Assembly: GCA_039029195.1 (NCBI GenBank)
Contig: JBCCGR010000001.1
Location: forward strand, 1-64,000
DNA length: 64,000 nt
From: JBCCGR01 sp039029195
GTDB taxonomy: Bacteria; Pseudomonadota; Alphaproteobacteria; Rhizobiales; Rhizobiaceae
Direction: 5' to 3'
Positions 34,115 through 43,059 of the stretch are shown here, piece after piece; the first letter of the stretch is position 1; every line of letters begins with the position of its first letter. The notes under the pieces were generated by a model. That model saw only the letters and a program-made list of their open reading frames with translations, did not search any database and was not told where the DNA came from. The position numbers and the translations under genes are program-made.

Positions 34115-34204
34115 GGAGAGGTGCCGGAGTGGTCGAACGGGGCGGTCTCGAAAACCGTTGTGCGCGCGAGCGTACCCAGGGTTCGAATCCCTGTCTCTCC
34201 GCCA
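34115..34204 (+). tRNA. tRNA-Ser(CGA)
   Basis: A 90-nt class II tRNA with an encoded CCA. The acceptor strands GGAGAG and CTCTCC pair, the anticodon loop is CTCGAAA with CGA at 34149-34151, a long variable arm (GTGCGCGCGAGCGTAC region) follows, and the T arm carries GGGTTCGAATCCC. It reads UCG serine codons. It marks the change from conserved housekeeping genes to accessory genes. Confidence 0.97.
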
Positions 34205-34636
34205 TATTTTTCAATTAAGTATCTGTAATTATTGAATATCAAGGTGACTTAAATTCTATAAGTCACCTTTCACGTCACCTTTGTGGTTTCCCTTGAAACA
34301 AAAAAAGGCTCTCACAACGAAGCGTTCCACTCCGAAACGGTTCGTCTCTGCCCTCTTGCAAATTCGGCGCCGGTGCGTTGCGCAGCGGAACGAAAAAGGC
34401 CCTCCCCCAATGAAGCGGAGCGCATACTGAAATTCGCAATTAGTATGAGTTAGGATGTCGTGCGGTTGCTGTTGGTTCTTAGAGCCCTGGATGCGCAGAC
34501 AATGCATCCATTTGCGCAAGTAGTGCGATAGAGCTTTATTGTATAGAAACCAACGAAAAATCCTATTTCCGTCTGGCCAAGTTTATCAATAACGCTAAAG
34601 ACGTCTTGGTGCTGGCGGAAAAACAGGATCGCCTCG
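34205..34636. other. 432 bp without a recognisable gene, downstream of tRNA-Ser
   Basis: The part next to the tRNA is AT-rich. It carries an inverted repeat GGTGACTT (34243-34250) / AAGTCACC (34260-34267) and a further GTCACCTTT just after, three related units in 45 bp. Clusters like this occur at integrase arm sites next to tRNA genes, but I see no integrase frame. A minus-strand frame ending in GNHKGDVKGDL is only the translation of those repeats. Confidence 0.45.
34243..34279. repeat. GGTGAC/GTCACC repeat cluster next to tRNA-Ser
   Basis: GGTGACTT, AAGTCACCTTT and CACGTCACCTTT lie within 45 bp, one inverted and two in tandem. The first two form a perfect 8-bp stem with a 9-nt loop and could serve as the tRNA terminator; as a set they look like decayed recombination arm sites. 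Confidence 0.4.
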
Positions 34637-35044
34637 ATGACAAAAACTGCAGTCGAGTCTGCCGTTGAAGTGATGTATGCCCATTTGGCTGCGTTGAATT
34701 CTCGAGATGAAGACGCGATTGCAAAGACACTTCACTTTCCGCATTTTCGCCTCTCAGGAAACAATGTGAAGATCTGGCAGTCTCCAGATAACTATTTGGA
34801 AGATTTTCATATGAGAGCCGGGGACACTTGGGATCACACTGAGTGGGGACACCTCACGCCAATCCAGTCTTCAAAGCAAAAGGTCCACCTGGACGTCCAA
34901 GTGCGCCGGTTCGCACGAGATGGAACATTGCTGGTTGAGTTCCCGTCTTTTTGGGCGATTACGTGCATTGACGGAGTATGGGCGGCGCAGATGCGGTCGT
35001 CTTTTGCTGTCGATCCTGAACAAGCGGCGTTGATCTCTCCATAG
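34637..35044 (+). CDS. NTF2-like (SnoaL-type) small protein
   Basis: A 135-residue soluble protein that looks like the NTF2/SnoaL cone fold: an opening helix AVEVMYAHLAALNSRDEDAI, then alternating strands including KVHLDVQVRRFARDG and the closing AITCIDGVWAAQMRSSFAV. No catalytic residues can be assigned. It starts the accessory stretch after tRNA-Ser and precedes a LysR gene on the same strand by 53 bp. Function unknown. Confidence 0.7.
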   Translation: MTKTAVESAVEVMYAHLAALNSRDEDAIAKTLHFPHFRLSGNNVKIWQSPDNYLEDFHMRAGDTWDHTEWGHLTPIQSSKQKVHLDVQVRRFARDGTLLVEFPSFWAITCIDGVWAAQMRSSFAVDPEQAALISP

Positions 35045-35097
35045 TTTTTTCTTCTGTTTCTTAGCTGCCTATCGTAGCTTCTTTCGGGGAGGCGCGT

Positions 35098-36057
35098 ATG
35101 AATGTTCGTCAGCTAAGGTACTTTATCGCAATTGTGGAGAGAGGCAGCGTCTCAAGCGCCGCCCGCACATTGAATGTGGCGCAACCGGCCTTAAGCCAAC
35201 ATATCCTGAACCTTGAAGCTGATTTGGCAACCGAACTGCTTGTCAGATCGTCGAAGGGGGTGAAGCCGACAAAGGCAGGCGAAGTCCTATATCAGCATGC
35301 ACGCAAGATCGTTGCGCAACTAAAGCAGGCGATTGATGACGTCCGATCAGAAGCCGATACTCCACGTGGAGAGGTTTTAATCGTTGTTCCACCCATGCTG
35401 GGTGTTCACATAGCTCCAAGGCTACTGGAACGGATCGCGGACGGATTCCCCGATATCGAACTACGGATTCAGGAAGAGTTGGGGCTGGATGTTTGTGAGA
35501 TGGTTCAGTCGGGTCGCGCTGATCTTGGAATTTCAGCCAGACAGAACCTTGGCCCGAAGCTCGAATTTGTCCACATTTATACAGAGCCGCTCTATTTGGC
35601 GTCCCGCAGGCGTCCTCACGATCCACCGTGTTCAGGCGAAGAGACGGTGAGCTGTGACGACCTGTTCGAAGTGCCTTTGGTTCTCAGTCAAAAATCCCAT
35701 GCGGTGCGCGAGCTTGTCGAGGCCGTAGCCAATGAAACCGGTCGAGGCTTGAATATCCGTGTGACCACAGAATCCACCCGATTGAGAATAAGTTACATCC
35801 AGAGCGGCGTGACCCATGGGGTTCTTCCCTGGCCGTCACTTGACACTCCCTGGAGACGAGGCGAACTGCGCGCCCGCAGAATTGATGATGCCAGACTCAC
35901 TCGAGATATTTGCTTCGTGTGGCCAAAAAATCAGCCAATGAGCGCAGCAACCAAGTGCGTCCTCAATGAAACGCTGGCCATTTGTCAGCAGCTGTTTGAA
36001 GAGGGAATTGTCAAAGGAGACATCGTAGCGGATTTGGCTCAGTTTCAGAATCCATAA
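35098..36057 (+). CDS. LysR family transcriptional regulator
   Basis: A 319-residue LysR-type regulator. N-terminal winged helix (RQLRYFIAIVERGSVSSAAR, then AQPALSQHILNLEADLATEL) and a periplasmic-binding-protein-like sensor. The tail GVTHGVLPWPSL resembles the Nac/Cbl-like group. It overlaps the convergent amidohydrolase end by 13 bp and probably regulates the minus-strand hydrolase, sulfatase and TTT transporter genes. Confidence 0.93.
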   Translation: MNVRQLRYFIAIVERGSVSSAARTLNVAQPALSQHILNLEADLATELLVRSSKGVKPTKAGEVLYQHARKIVAQLKQAIDDVRSEADTPRGEVLIVVPPMLGVHIAPRLLERIADGFPDIELRIQEELGLDVCEMVQSGRADLGISARQNLGPKLEFVHIYTEPLYLASRRRPHDPPCSGEETVSCDDLFEVPLVLSQKSHAVRELVEAVANETGRGLNIRVTTESTRLRISYIQSGVTHGVLPWPSLDTPWRRGELRARRIDDARLTRDICFVWPKNQPMSAATKCVLNETLAICQQLFEEGIVKGDIVADLAQFQNP

Positions 36058-36929
36058 AGCCGAGCTGGATTCTCAAAGAGAATTTTGCGACGCAGGTCTG
36101 AGGCGGGCGCCCAATCCGCGAGCGCATCCAAAAGGTCGCCGTCATTTGGCATGGTGACTTGAATTTGCGGGTGAGGCCAATCCGACCCGAATACGACGTG
36201 ATCTGAATTGGCTTGGATTAATGCGCAGGCAACGGTTGCGATATCACCGTATGGCGCCGTCGCCTCTCCGGTAATTCGATAAGCACCTGACAGTTTGGCC
36301 CAGGCTTTGCCCTGTTCCATTAGAGAAGTCAGCGCGATGAAGCCCGGGTCATCAACCCCCTTTGAGACAGGAAAATGTCCCATGTGGTCAAAAACGGTTT
36401 GCACAGGCAACCGGGAGAAAAACTGCAAGAGGTCCGGAAAGGTCGACACATCAAGCAAGACCTGAAGATGCCAGCCAAACGGTGCTATTTTCGCTGTGAT
36501 GCTCTCAACATCGCGCATTGCTTTGTCGCCTGAAAACAACAGATTGGCACGAACCCCTCGCGCACCCGCTGCGTGCAATGCTGCAAGATCATCTTCCGTT
36601 ACGCCCGCATCCACGAACACGATTGCCCGGTATCGGTCCGGGGCCGTCGCGACAGCATCGAGAGTGGCCCTGTTGTCGGTGCCATAAACGCTCGGCTGGA
36701 CGATGACGGCGCGGTCAAAACCCAGCGTCGAAAGAAGATACTCATAGGAAGGCAACGAGGCCTCAGGAGGAGTGTAAAGCCTGTCCGAAACCATCGGGCA
36801 CTCGGATTGAGGCCCAAAAATATGCGCATGGCAGTCGCAGGCCAACGACGGAAGTGAGAAATGAGGTGCTTGAGGGTTGGGATCGGCTCCTTCGCACAAA
36901 GGAATGGTGTGATTGAGTGAATCTGCCAT
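36045..36929 (-). CDS. Amidohydrolase-family lactonase (LigI / COG3618-like)
   Basis: A 294-residue TIM-barrel hydrolase of the 2-pyrone-4,6-dicarboxylate lactonase / aldonolactonase group. Markers are CDCHAHIFGP (HxH), AVIVQPSVYGTDN, ARGVRANLLFSGD, FDHMGHFPVSKG and FGSDWPHPQ with its catalytic Asp. These enzymes open small lactones or dicarboxylates. It is the last gene of the sulfatase-hydrolase pair, 8 bp after the sulfatase stop, and its 3' end overlaps that of the LysR gene. The substrate is unknown. Confidence 0.88.
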   Translation of the reverse strand: MADSLNHTIPLCEGADPNPQAPHFSLPSLACDCHAHIFGPQSECPMVSDRLYTPPEASLPSYEYLLSTLGFDRAVIVQPSVYGTDNRATLDAVATAPDRYRAIVFVDAGVTEDDLAALHAAGARGVRANLLFSGDKAMRDVESITAKIAPFGWHLQVLLDVSTFPDLLQFFSRLPVQTVFDHMGHFPVSKGVDDPGFIALTSLMEQGKAWAKLSGAYRITGEATAPYGDIATVACALIQANSDHVVFGSDWPHPQIQVTMPNDGDLLDALADWAPASDLRRKILFENPARLYGF

Positions 36930-36937
36930 TGTTCACC

Positions 36938-38383
36938 TTAAGACGATCGGAAACTTGCTGACGCACCAGGCGCTGGAGTGGCTCCAAATCCTCCGCGCTC
37001 AAGAACAGCGTCGACGCCACCATGTTGCTCAACGATTGCCGCCTGATCCGACTTTGCCTGCCGGTCGACCTGGCCCGGGTCGCAAATCTTTAGAAGTTCC
37101 CCATGCAGCTCTTCCCGCTTCATTGCGTGCGCAGCACTTTGCCCCAGATCCTGCAACTCCTCGGGATCGTTCTTAAGGTCAAAGAGTTGAGGAGCCATGC
37201 CGCAGTAGTGGATGTATTTCCACGCACCCTTTCGGATCATGAATGCGCCGGTTTTAGCGCCTGCTGCGTGATACTCGGAAAAAACCACTCGGTTTTCATC
37301 GTCTGGTTCGCCGGCAAGCCGAAGCAGTGATCGGCCTGGTCGATCCGGGTGGCCTGACGGCAATCCGGCCGCATCTAACAGAGTTGGGAACACATCCACG
37401 AGCGAGACGGGTGTGCCGCACACATTGTTTTGCGGCACGTCAGGCCCGGCCAGAATCATCGGAACCGCCGCTGCTTCTTCGTAGAGGTTCGACTTTCCCC
37501 AAAGCCCGCGCTCACCCATGTTGTCGCCATGGTCGCTCACATAAAGAACGCGAGTTGTGTCCTGCAGTCCGGCTTCTTCAACCGCCTCGATGATACGACC
37601 GACATTGTGGTCCATAAAACTGATCAGCCCAAAGTAACCGGTCAGGGCAACGCGCGTGCGCTCTGCATCGAAGTTGTCGTAAACAAAACAGCGACGTAGT
37701 TCACGCAGCCATTCGTGGTCATTGTCACTTGCGGGTTTTGAGGGGCAAAGGTCGTGCTCTTTGTAGAGGTCATAAAACTCCTGCGGAGCCTTCAATGGAA
37801 AATGCGGCGCGACCATAGATATGAACACTGTCCAGGGCTTTTCATTGCCCGGATTTGAGCCTTGGTCCGCAATCCACGCGCAAGCCGCTTCTGTTATGTT
37901 TCGGTCGTATTGCGTGTATGACGTTTCGCCTACGCCCGCGCTTTCGGCCAGATCGCGCGACTTCCAACGTCTTGGAAGCGGTTCCCGTATGCAGCCCAGA
38001 ACATCACCAACCCCACCTACAAGATGCATTGGAATCTCCTGAAAATCCAAGCCGACGGGGTCCGTTTCGTTGCGGTAGTGCAACTTGCCGATGGATCCAA
38101 CTGGATTACCGTTTGACTGTAAGATATGCCCCCAGGATTGAGGGTCGCCCGTATAGGGGGTGGCATTGTCCCAATGACCGGTCGTGTTTCCATATCGCCC
38201 CGTGGCAAAACTAGCGCGCGCGGGCACACAGATCGGTGCGTTGGTGTATGCGCTGGAAAAGCGGGTGCCTTGAGCGGCCATACGATCAAGGTTCGGAGTC
38301 TGGATCAATGGATGACCCGCGCAACCCATGACTTTGGCCGCATGTTCATCTGACATCAGCACGATCGTGTTGCGCGGCGTCAT
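36938..38383 (-). CDS. Sulfatase (Cys-type formylglycine)
   Basis: A 481-residue type I sulfatase. The activation motif C52-V-P-A-R is present, so the cysteine must be oxidised to formylglycine; metal ligands are in LMSDEHAAKVMGC and YVSDHGDNMGERGLWGKSNL. There is no signal peptide, so a cytoplasmic sulfate ester is likely, as for choline-sulfatase-like enzymes. It is followed directly by the LigI-like hydrolase. The C-terminus has an Ala/Ser tail. Substrate unknown. Confidence 0.92.
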   Translation of the reverse strand: MTPRNTIVLMSDEHAAKVMGCAGHPLIQTPNLDRMAAQGTRFSSAYTNAPICVPARASFATGRYGNTTGHWDNATPYTGDPQSWGHILQSNGNPVGSIGKLHYRNETDPVGLDFQEIPMHLVGGVGDVLGCIREPLPRRWKSRDLAESAGVGETSYTQYDRNITEAACAWIADQGSNPGNEKPWTVFISMVAPHFPLKAPQEFYDLYKEHDLCPSKPASDNDHEWLRELRRCFVYDNFDAERTRVALTGYFGLISFMDHNVGRIIEAVEEAGLQDTTRVLYVSDHGDNMGERGLWGKSNLYEEAAAVPMILAGPDVPQNNVCGTPVSLVDVFPTLLDAAGLPSGHPDRPGRSLLRLAGEPDDENRVVFSEYHAAGAKTGAFMIRKGAWKYIHYCGMAPQLFDLKNDPEELQDLGQSAAHAMKREELHGELLKICDPGQVDRQAKSDQAAIVEQHGGVDAVLERGGFGATPAPGASASFRSS

Positions 38384-38542
38384 GTGATCAATTCCTTCAT
38401 GTCTGGACAGCTCGGAGTTTTGAGCGGCGCGGCTTGCCGAATTTTGAGGCGCTGACTTCTTTGTGTTGGCCTGTGACGGAGAGCATCAATTCTTTGCGAA
38501 TCCTGCCGAAGTACGATCCTGGCTTACCGCTGCGACAACTGT

Positions 38543-40054
38543 TCAGGTTTGTGTAGCAGTTTCGGCTTTTTGCCCGCGCATTCGACCGAATATACGGATG
38601 CCAATCGCCAGTACCGGAATAGCGAAGAACACGAGCGCGACCGGTCGCGTCAGGAAAATGCCGAACCCATCATCAGTCAGCAAAACTGACTGTCGCAGCG
38701 CCTGTTCTGCACCAGGCGCCAGGACAAAAGCGATTATGGCTGCAGGTGGGCTGAAGTTCAGCGTGCGCATGAAATATCCCACCAATCCAAAGATGCATGC
38801 AATCGTAACGTCAAACATCGACGATCTGGCGGTGTATGCAGAAATCAAGGCGACTGAGAGAATAGTCGGGTAGATCAGACGGTGTGGTACTTTTGCGATG
38901 ATACGCCCGATCAACGGTCCACCAAACCAGCCGATCAACCCATAAAGGGCAATGCCAATCAGGCCTGCGGCGAACAATCCATAGACGATACCGCCTGACG
39001 TATCGAAGATTTTGGGACCAACCTGAATGCCGTGAATGAGGAACACACCCATCAGCATTGCCGCGATCGTGGACCCGGGAACTCCAAGTGCGAGAAGCGG
39101 TATCATTGATGGACCGGAAACGGCATTGTTGGCGCTTTCAGGCGCCGCAACCCCTTCAATCGCACCCTTGCCCCACTCATCCCGGTTTTTGGCGCGTGCT
39201 TTAGATGTACCATACGCGACAAAACAGGCGACGGCGGATCCCACACCGGGGATCAGGCCAATCATGGATCCAATTCCGGCGCCGCGTCCGACAAACGGAA
39301 GTATGCGCCGAATTTCCGACCAGCTTAACCGATCGCCATCTGCATCACGCGTCTCAACCGTCCCCTGGGATTGCTGCCCCTGCCGCGCCGGAAATACCTG
39401 CGTAAACACCTCCGAGAGGACAAACATCCCGATCAGCAGCGGTACGAGTGAAAATCCGTTGTAGAGTTCCACCATGCCGAAATCAAAACGCGGCTCAGAT
39501 GTAATCGGGTCGAGCCCCACCATTGCGAGCGCAGCGCCGAACAGAGTCGATGCAATCCCCTTCAGCACCGAATCGGAAATGACGGAGCCGATGATGAGAA
39601 ATGCGCAAACATAAATTGCAAAATAATCGGGTGGACCCAGGTCCCGGGTAAGTTGCGCGATCGTCAGAGCACCAAAGATCAGAATGAACTCACCGACATA
39701 GTCACCAATCACCGACGAAACAGTTGCGGTCTTCAGGGCTTTTCCGGCCTTGCCCTGTTTGGTCAACGCATGTCCGTCAATCACCGTCGCCGCGGCTGCC
39801 GTTGTTCCTGGCGTATTGAAAAGGATCGCGGAAATTGACCCGCCAAAGCGCCCCGCCTTTCCGATCACATAAAGAAACGAAAGCGCCGACAATGGATCTA
39901 TGTAGAAGGTGATCGGCACCAGCATCGCGATCGCAGCCGATGCGGTCAGACCGGGGACGGCTCCAACAATGACCCCAAGGAGCGCTCCCAGAACGACAAA
40001 ACCGAGAGTCTCCGGTGTCGTAAAGATCGTGATGAAGCCGTTCAAAAGTTCCAT
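38543..40054 (-). CDS. tctA: TTT transporter large membrane subunit TctA
   Basis: A 503-residue protein with about twelve membrane segments, large subunit of a tripartite tricarboxylate transporter. Family marks: GALLGVIVGAVPGLTASAAI, FLYVIGKAGRFGGSISAIL, GTTAAAATVIDGHALTKQGK and GIGSMIGLIPGVGSAVACF. It follows tctB by 15 bp on the minus strand. These carriers take up di- or tricarboxylates or aromatic acids delivered by the TctC receptor. Confidence 0.95.
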   Translation of the reverse strand: MELLNGFITIFTTPETLGFVVLGALLGVIVGAVPGLTASAAIAMLVPITFYIDPLSALSFLYVIGKAGRFGGSISAILFNTPGTTAAAATVIDGHALTKQGKAGKALKTATVSSVIGDYVGEFILIFGALTIAQLTRDLGPPDYFAIYVCAFLIIGSVISDSVLKGIASTLFGAALAMVGLDPITSEPRFDFGMVELYNGFSLVPLLIGMFVLSEVFTQVFPARQGQQSQGTVETRDADGDRLSWSEIRRILPFVGRGAGIGSMIGLIPGVGSAVACFVAYGTSKARAKNRDEWGKGAIEGVAAPESANNAVSGPSMIPLLALGVPGSTIAAMLMGVFLIHGIQVGPKIFDTSGGIVYGLFAAGLIGIALYGLIGWFGGPLIGRIIAKVPHRLIYPTILSVALISAYTARSSMFDVTIACIFGLVGYFMRTLNFSPPAAIIAFVLAPGAEQALRQSVLLTDDGFGIFLTRPVALVFFAIPVLAIGIRIFGRMRGQKAETATQT

Positions 40055-40069
40055 GCGATCGGTCTCAAA

Positions 40070-40591
40070 TCAGCTCAAAAACGTGAGCGGGTTGAAGATT
40101 GCTGCTGGTGGTTCGTAGATCCGCATCAGACGAAAAAACACGAGATAGAGCAAAATCGCCGCAATGGGCGGCGTGAGCCAAAGCGCCCTTCCTCGTGCGG
40201 AAAACACCAGCAATCCTACAGCGATCAGGATGAGCGTCGCGACTAGATATCCGAAGGACTTGAACAGCCAGACAAACACCAAGCTCAACAGAAACAGCGG
40301 AACGGCATCCAGCCAGAATCGTCGCGCCTCAAAACTGGTTTTGTCCGCCGGGGCCGCACGACCCAAGACACCGGAACCAGCGAGAATAAGTCCCAGAATT
40401 CCCAACACGACCGCTATTGCCTGAGGGAAAAACCGGGGCCCGATACCTTCTTCATCAACAAAATCCAGCGAAATTGAGTAGCTGTTCCAAAAGAAGAATG
40501 CCGCCAGCACAACGAGTGCCAAACCGGTTACGACATTGTGGCGCGCAGTTTCACGCGCCACACTTGTTCTGCCTTCGGCGGTTTGCATCAA
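40070..40591 (-). CDS. tctB: TTT transporter small membrane subunit TctB
   Basis: A 173-residue protein with four hydrophobic segments (VVTGLALVVLAAFFFWNSYS, then FFPQAIAVVLGILGLILAG and others), the layout of TctB. It overlaps the end of the TctC gene by 4 bp and precedes tctA, giving the usual TctC-B-A order on the minus strand. Confidence 0.92.
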   Translation of the reverse strand: MMQTAEGRTSVARETARHNVVTGLALVVLAAFFFWNSYSISLDFVDEEGIGPRFFPQAIAVVLGILGLILAGSGVLGRAAPADKTSFEARRFWLDAVPLFLLSLVFVWLFKSFGYLVATLILIAVGLLVFSARGRALWLTPPIAAILLYLVFFRLMRIYEPPAAIFNPLTFLS

Positions 40592-41541
40592 ATTCCGCTG
40601 AGAAGCTCAGCCCATTGCCCACTCGAAACTTTCAAAGCTTCTGCAGTGTCGGGTCCGTTGACGCTCATCGAGGGGAGACCGGCTTTGTCCAGCGTGGCAA
40701 CAAATGCGCTATCGCTGGACATGGCCGCAACGGCTTCGGACAATTTCGCAACGACTGCGTCGTCAGTTTTGGCGGGAGCCATAACGATCATCGGTGTCGA
40801 AACAGGCACAAAATCCACTCCCAACTCCTTGAGTGTTGGTGTGTCAGGTGTTGCGGGATGGCGCGTGTTGGATATCACAGCCAAAAGACGCATATCGCTC
40901 TCGAACCCGCGAATGAGATGGGCACCCATGACACCGAAGTCCACTTCGCTGCTTGCGACTGCCGCGCGAACGCCAGCTCCTCCCTTGAACGGAATGTCCT
41001 TGGTGCGCGCTTTGTTTGGGTTCAAAAACCCAAGACCTGCGACGTGCCAGGTGTTCCCGCGGCCTGTGTGTCCCCAGCGCAGGGCGCTTTCCGAGCTTTT
41101 GGCTGCAGCAAGCAGATCATCCATGGTTTTGATGGGTGAGGATGCAGGAACAAAAATGCCAGGGGTCAAAGCACCGATGGTCCCAACCATTTTAAAGTCC
41201 GCTACACTCACGACCTGGGGCTTTAGAATGTTCTTGAGAACTAGTGATCCGGCTGATGCCAGATATAGCGTGTAGCCAGTAGGTGGTTGATCAGCGACAA
41301 AGCGACCGCCAACGAGACCACCACCACCTGGCTTGTTCACCACAACAATCGGCTGGCCTCCCAGATGTTTCTCTGCGACCGACGCAAGCGCGCGGGCATA
41401 GGTGTCTGTACCGCCGCCAGCTTTGAAGCCAACCACGAGATCCACCGGGCGCTCCGGAAAATCGCCAGCCATGGCAATGCAACTCGACAGAGACAGAGCA
41501 GCCCCCGCCACGATGGATTTGATATGTCTCAATTCGAACAC
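40588..41541 (-). CDS. tctC: TTT transporter periplasmic receptor (Bug family, TctC)
   Basis: A 317-residue periplasmic binding protein. A signal peptide (IVAGAALSLSSCIAMAGDFP) is followed by the Bug family opening PVDLVVGFKAGGGTDTYARA and VVVNKPGGGGLVGGRFVADQ, and by the conserved domain-2 strand LRWGHTGRGNTWHVAGL. It binds the transported organic acid. It is first in the tctC-tctB-tctA run. Confidence 0.95.
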   Translation of the reverse strand: MFELRHIKSIVAGAALSLSSCIAMAGDFPERPVDLVVGFKAGGGTDTYARALASVAEKHLGGQPIVVVNKPGGGGLVGGRFVADQPPTGYTLYLASAGSLVLKNILKPQVVSVADFKMVGTIGALTPGIFVPASSPIKTMDDLLAAAKSSESALRWGHTGRGNTWHVAGLGFLNPNKARTKDIPFKGGAGVRAAVASSEVDFGVMGAHLIRGFESDMRLLAVISNTRHPATPDTPTLKELGVDFVPVSTPMIVMAPAKTDDAVVAKLSEAVAAMSSDSAFVATLDKAGLPSMSVNGPDTAEALKVSSGQWAELLSGI

Positions 41542-41886
41542 GAAATTATCCTCCCGGTTTCGGTCATTTCTAACCAGATCACTCCGTCTTTTTAGGTGAA
41601 CTCAAGGCAATTGCAGAAATATTATATTCGTATCTGTTCTATAGAGTTTTGTTATCGCCAAAGCGAAGGCGTAGTTTTAAAATGCCGTGGGTTTCACATC
41701 GAAAAATCAGGCCTGTTGAGACGCACAAATTCGCCTGCTCAAGATTGCCACCAGTATGGTCGTTGGCGACGCCCTTCGCCGTTTTTGGGTCCTTGCTCAG
41801 CAACGACAGGATCAGACACCGTAAACAGCAGCACCTCAGATGCAGGTTTGCTGCGGGCAGGCAAACGCAATCGAACCCTCCCGCAA
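41542..41886. other. 345 bp between the TTT genes and the CoA-transferase gene
   Basis: Upstream region of tctC and downstream of the CoA-transferase gene, both minus strand. The first ~110 bp are AT-rich, as expected for a promoter. No gene or clear terminator is recognised. Confidence 0.4.
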
Positions 41887-43059
41887 TCAGATCACTCCGG
41901 CGTTTCGCATGGCTGCAATTGCCGCTTCGTCGTGGCCAAGTGATTTCAGGATCTCGTCGGTATTCTGTCCCTTCCTGGGCGGCGGCAAGCGAAATTCGTC
42001 GAGACCGCGGGAGAACTTAGTCGGATAGGCTGCCTGAAATGTCTTCTCATCCCCATGGCCCAGCTCACCAAACATGCCCCGTTCCCGCAAATGCGGATCC
42101 TCAAACAATCGCATATCCTTGTAAACGACCGCCCAGGGCAGATCGGTAGGCTCAAAAAATGCTTCCCATTCAGCCAGTGTCCGGGATGCAAACATTTCGC
42201 TCATCAAACGGTGCACTTCGCTCTTACGCTGATTGCGCAGGTGACTGGTGGCATAGTTTTCGCTTGAAAGCTGCGGAAAGTCGTCCGCCGCCATCTCCGC
42301 AAACTGTTTCCAAAACTTGTTTTCGAAAAGACCAATCGCGATATGCCCGCCATCCCTGGTTTCAAATATGTCGTTGTCGGGCATCACAAACGACATTCTG
42401 TCAGTGTCGCCCCCCGACAGTTCGTGCGCAATCCGCACCAATGGTGACGACCAATTCGCCATCGCATCGGTGATCGACACGTCCAGATATTGACCTTTGT
42501 TGTTGAGCTTGGCTGACGCCATGGCAACCGCCAGCGACAATGCGGCGTACATTGCTCCAGCATAGTCGCTGAGCCGCACTTTAGGGCGCGCCAGCTTATC
42601 ATTGACCTGACTTGGCACGGCAAAATAACCAGCCAGTGCCAGAAAATCGATGTCATGGCCTGCCCGGTCCCGATACGGGCCTGTTTGGCCAAACCCGGTA
42701 AGTGAGCAGTACACAATCGCAGGATTGAGTTGGCAAACGGCTTCATAGCCGAAACCGAGCCTGTCCATCACTCCGGGACGAAAGCTCTCGATCACAGCAT
42801 CAGCACTTTTGAGCAGTTCAGTCAGAACCGATTTGCCTTCATCGGATTTCAAATCGAGGGTCAGTGACTTTTTGTTGCGGTTCAGTCGGGCAAACATGTC
42901 CTTTCCCAGGGACCGGCCTGGATCACCAAACTTGGGTTCTTCAATTTTGATGACTTCAGCACCAAGATCGGCAAGAGACTGCGAGGCAAATGGACCGGGC
43001 AACAGGCGCGACAAATCAATTATGCGCATGTCGTTGAGGAAGGACCAGTCGTTTATCAT
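41887..43059 (-). CDS. Class III CoA-transferase (CaiB/BaiF family)
   Basis: A 390-residue family III CoA-transferase. Markers: MRIIDLSRLLPGPFASQSLA, GAEVIKIEEPKFGDPGR, LNRNKKSLTLDLKSDEGK, and the catalytic Asp in RAGHDIDFLALAG. ATG 43059 overlaps the acyl-CoA dehydrogenase stop by 4 bp (ATGA), so I use it rather than an ATG 120 bp upstream. It probably transfers CoA to an organic acid ahead of the dehydrogenase step. Confidence 0.93.
   Translation of the reverse strand: MINDWSFLNDMRIIDLSRLLPGPFASQSLADLGAEVIKIEEPKFGDPGRSLGKDMFARLNRNKKSLTLDLKSDEGKSVLTELLKSADAVIESFRPGVMDRLGFGYEAVCQLNPAIVYCSLTGFGQTGPYRDRAGHDIDFLALAGYFAVPSQVNDKLARPKVRLSDYAGAMYAALSLAVAMASAKLNNKGQYLDVSITDAMANWSSPLVRIAHELSGGDTDRMSFVMPDNDIFETRDGGHIAIGLFENKFWKQFAEMAADDFPQLSSENYATSHLRNQRKSEVHRLMSEMFASRTLAEWEAFFEPTDLPWAVVYKDMRLFEDPHLRERGMFGELGHGDEKTFQAAYPTKFSRGLDEFRLPPPRKGQNTDEILKSLGHDEAAIAAMRNAGVI

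Noticed and set aside
34256..34519. 87-codon minus-strand frame next to tRNA-Ser, possible integrase remnant
   Set aside because: No tyrosine-recombinase residues (R...HxxR...Y). The KGDVKGD end is the translation of a short DNA repeat.
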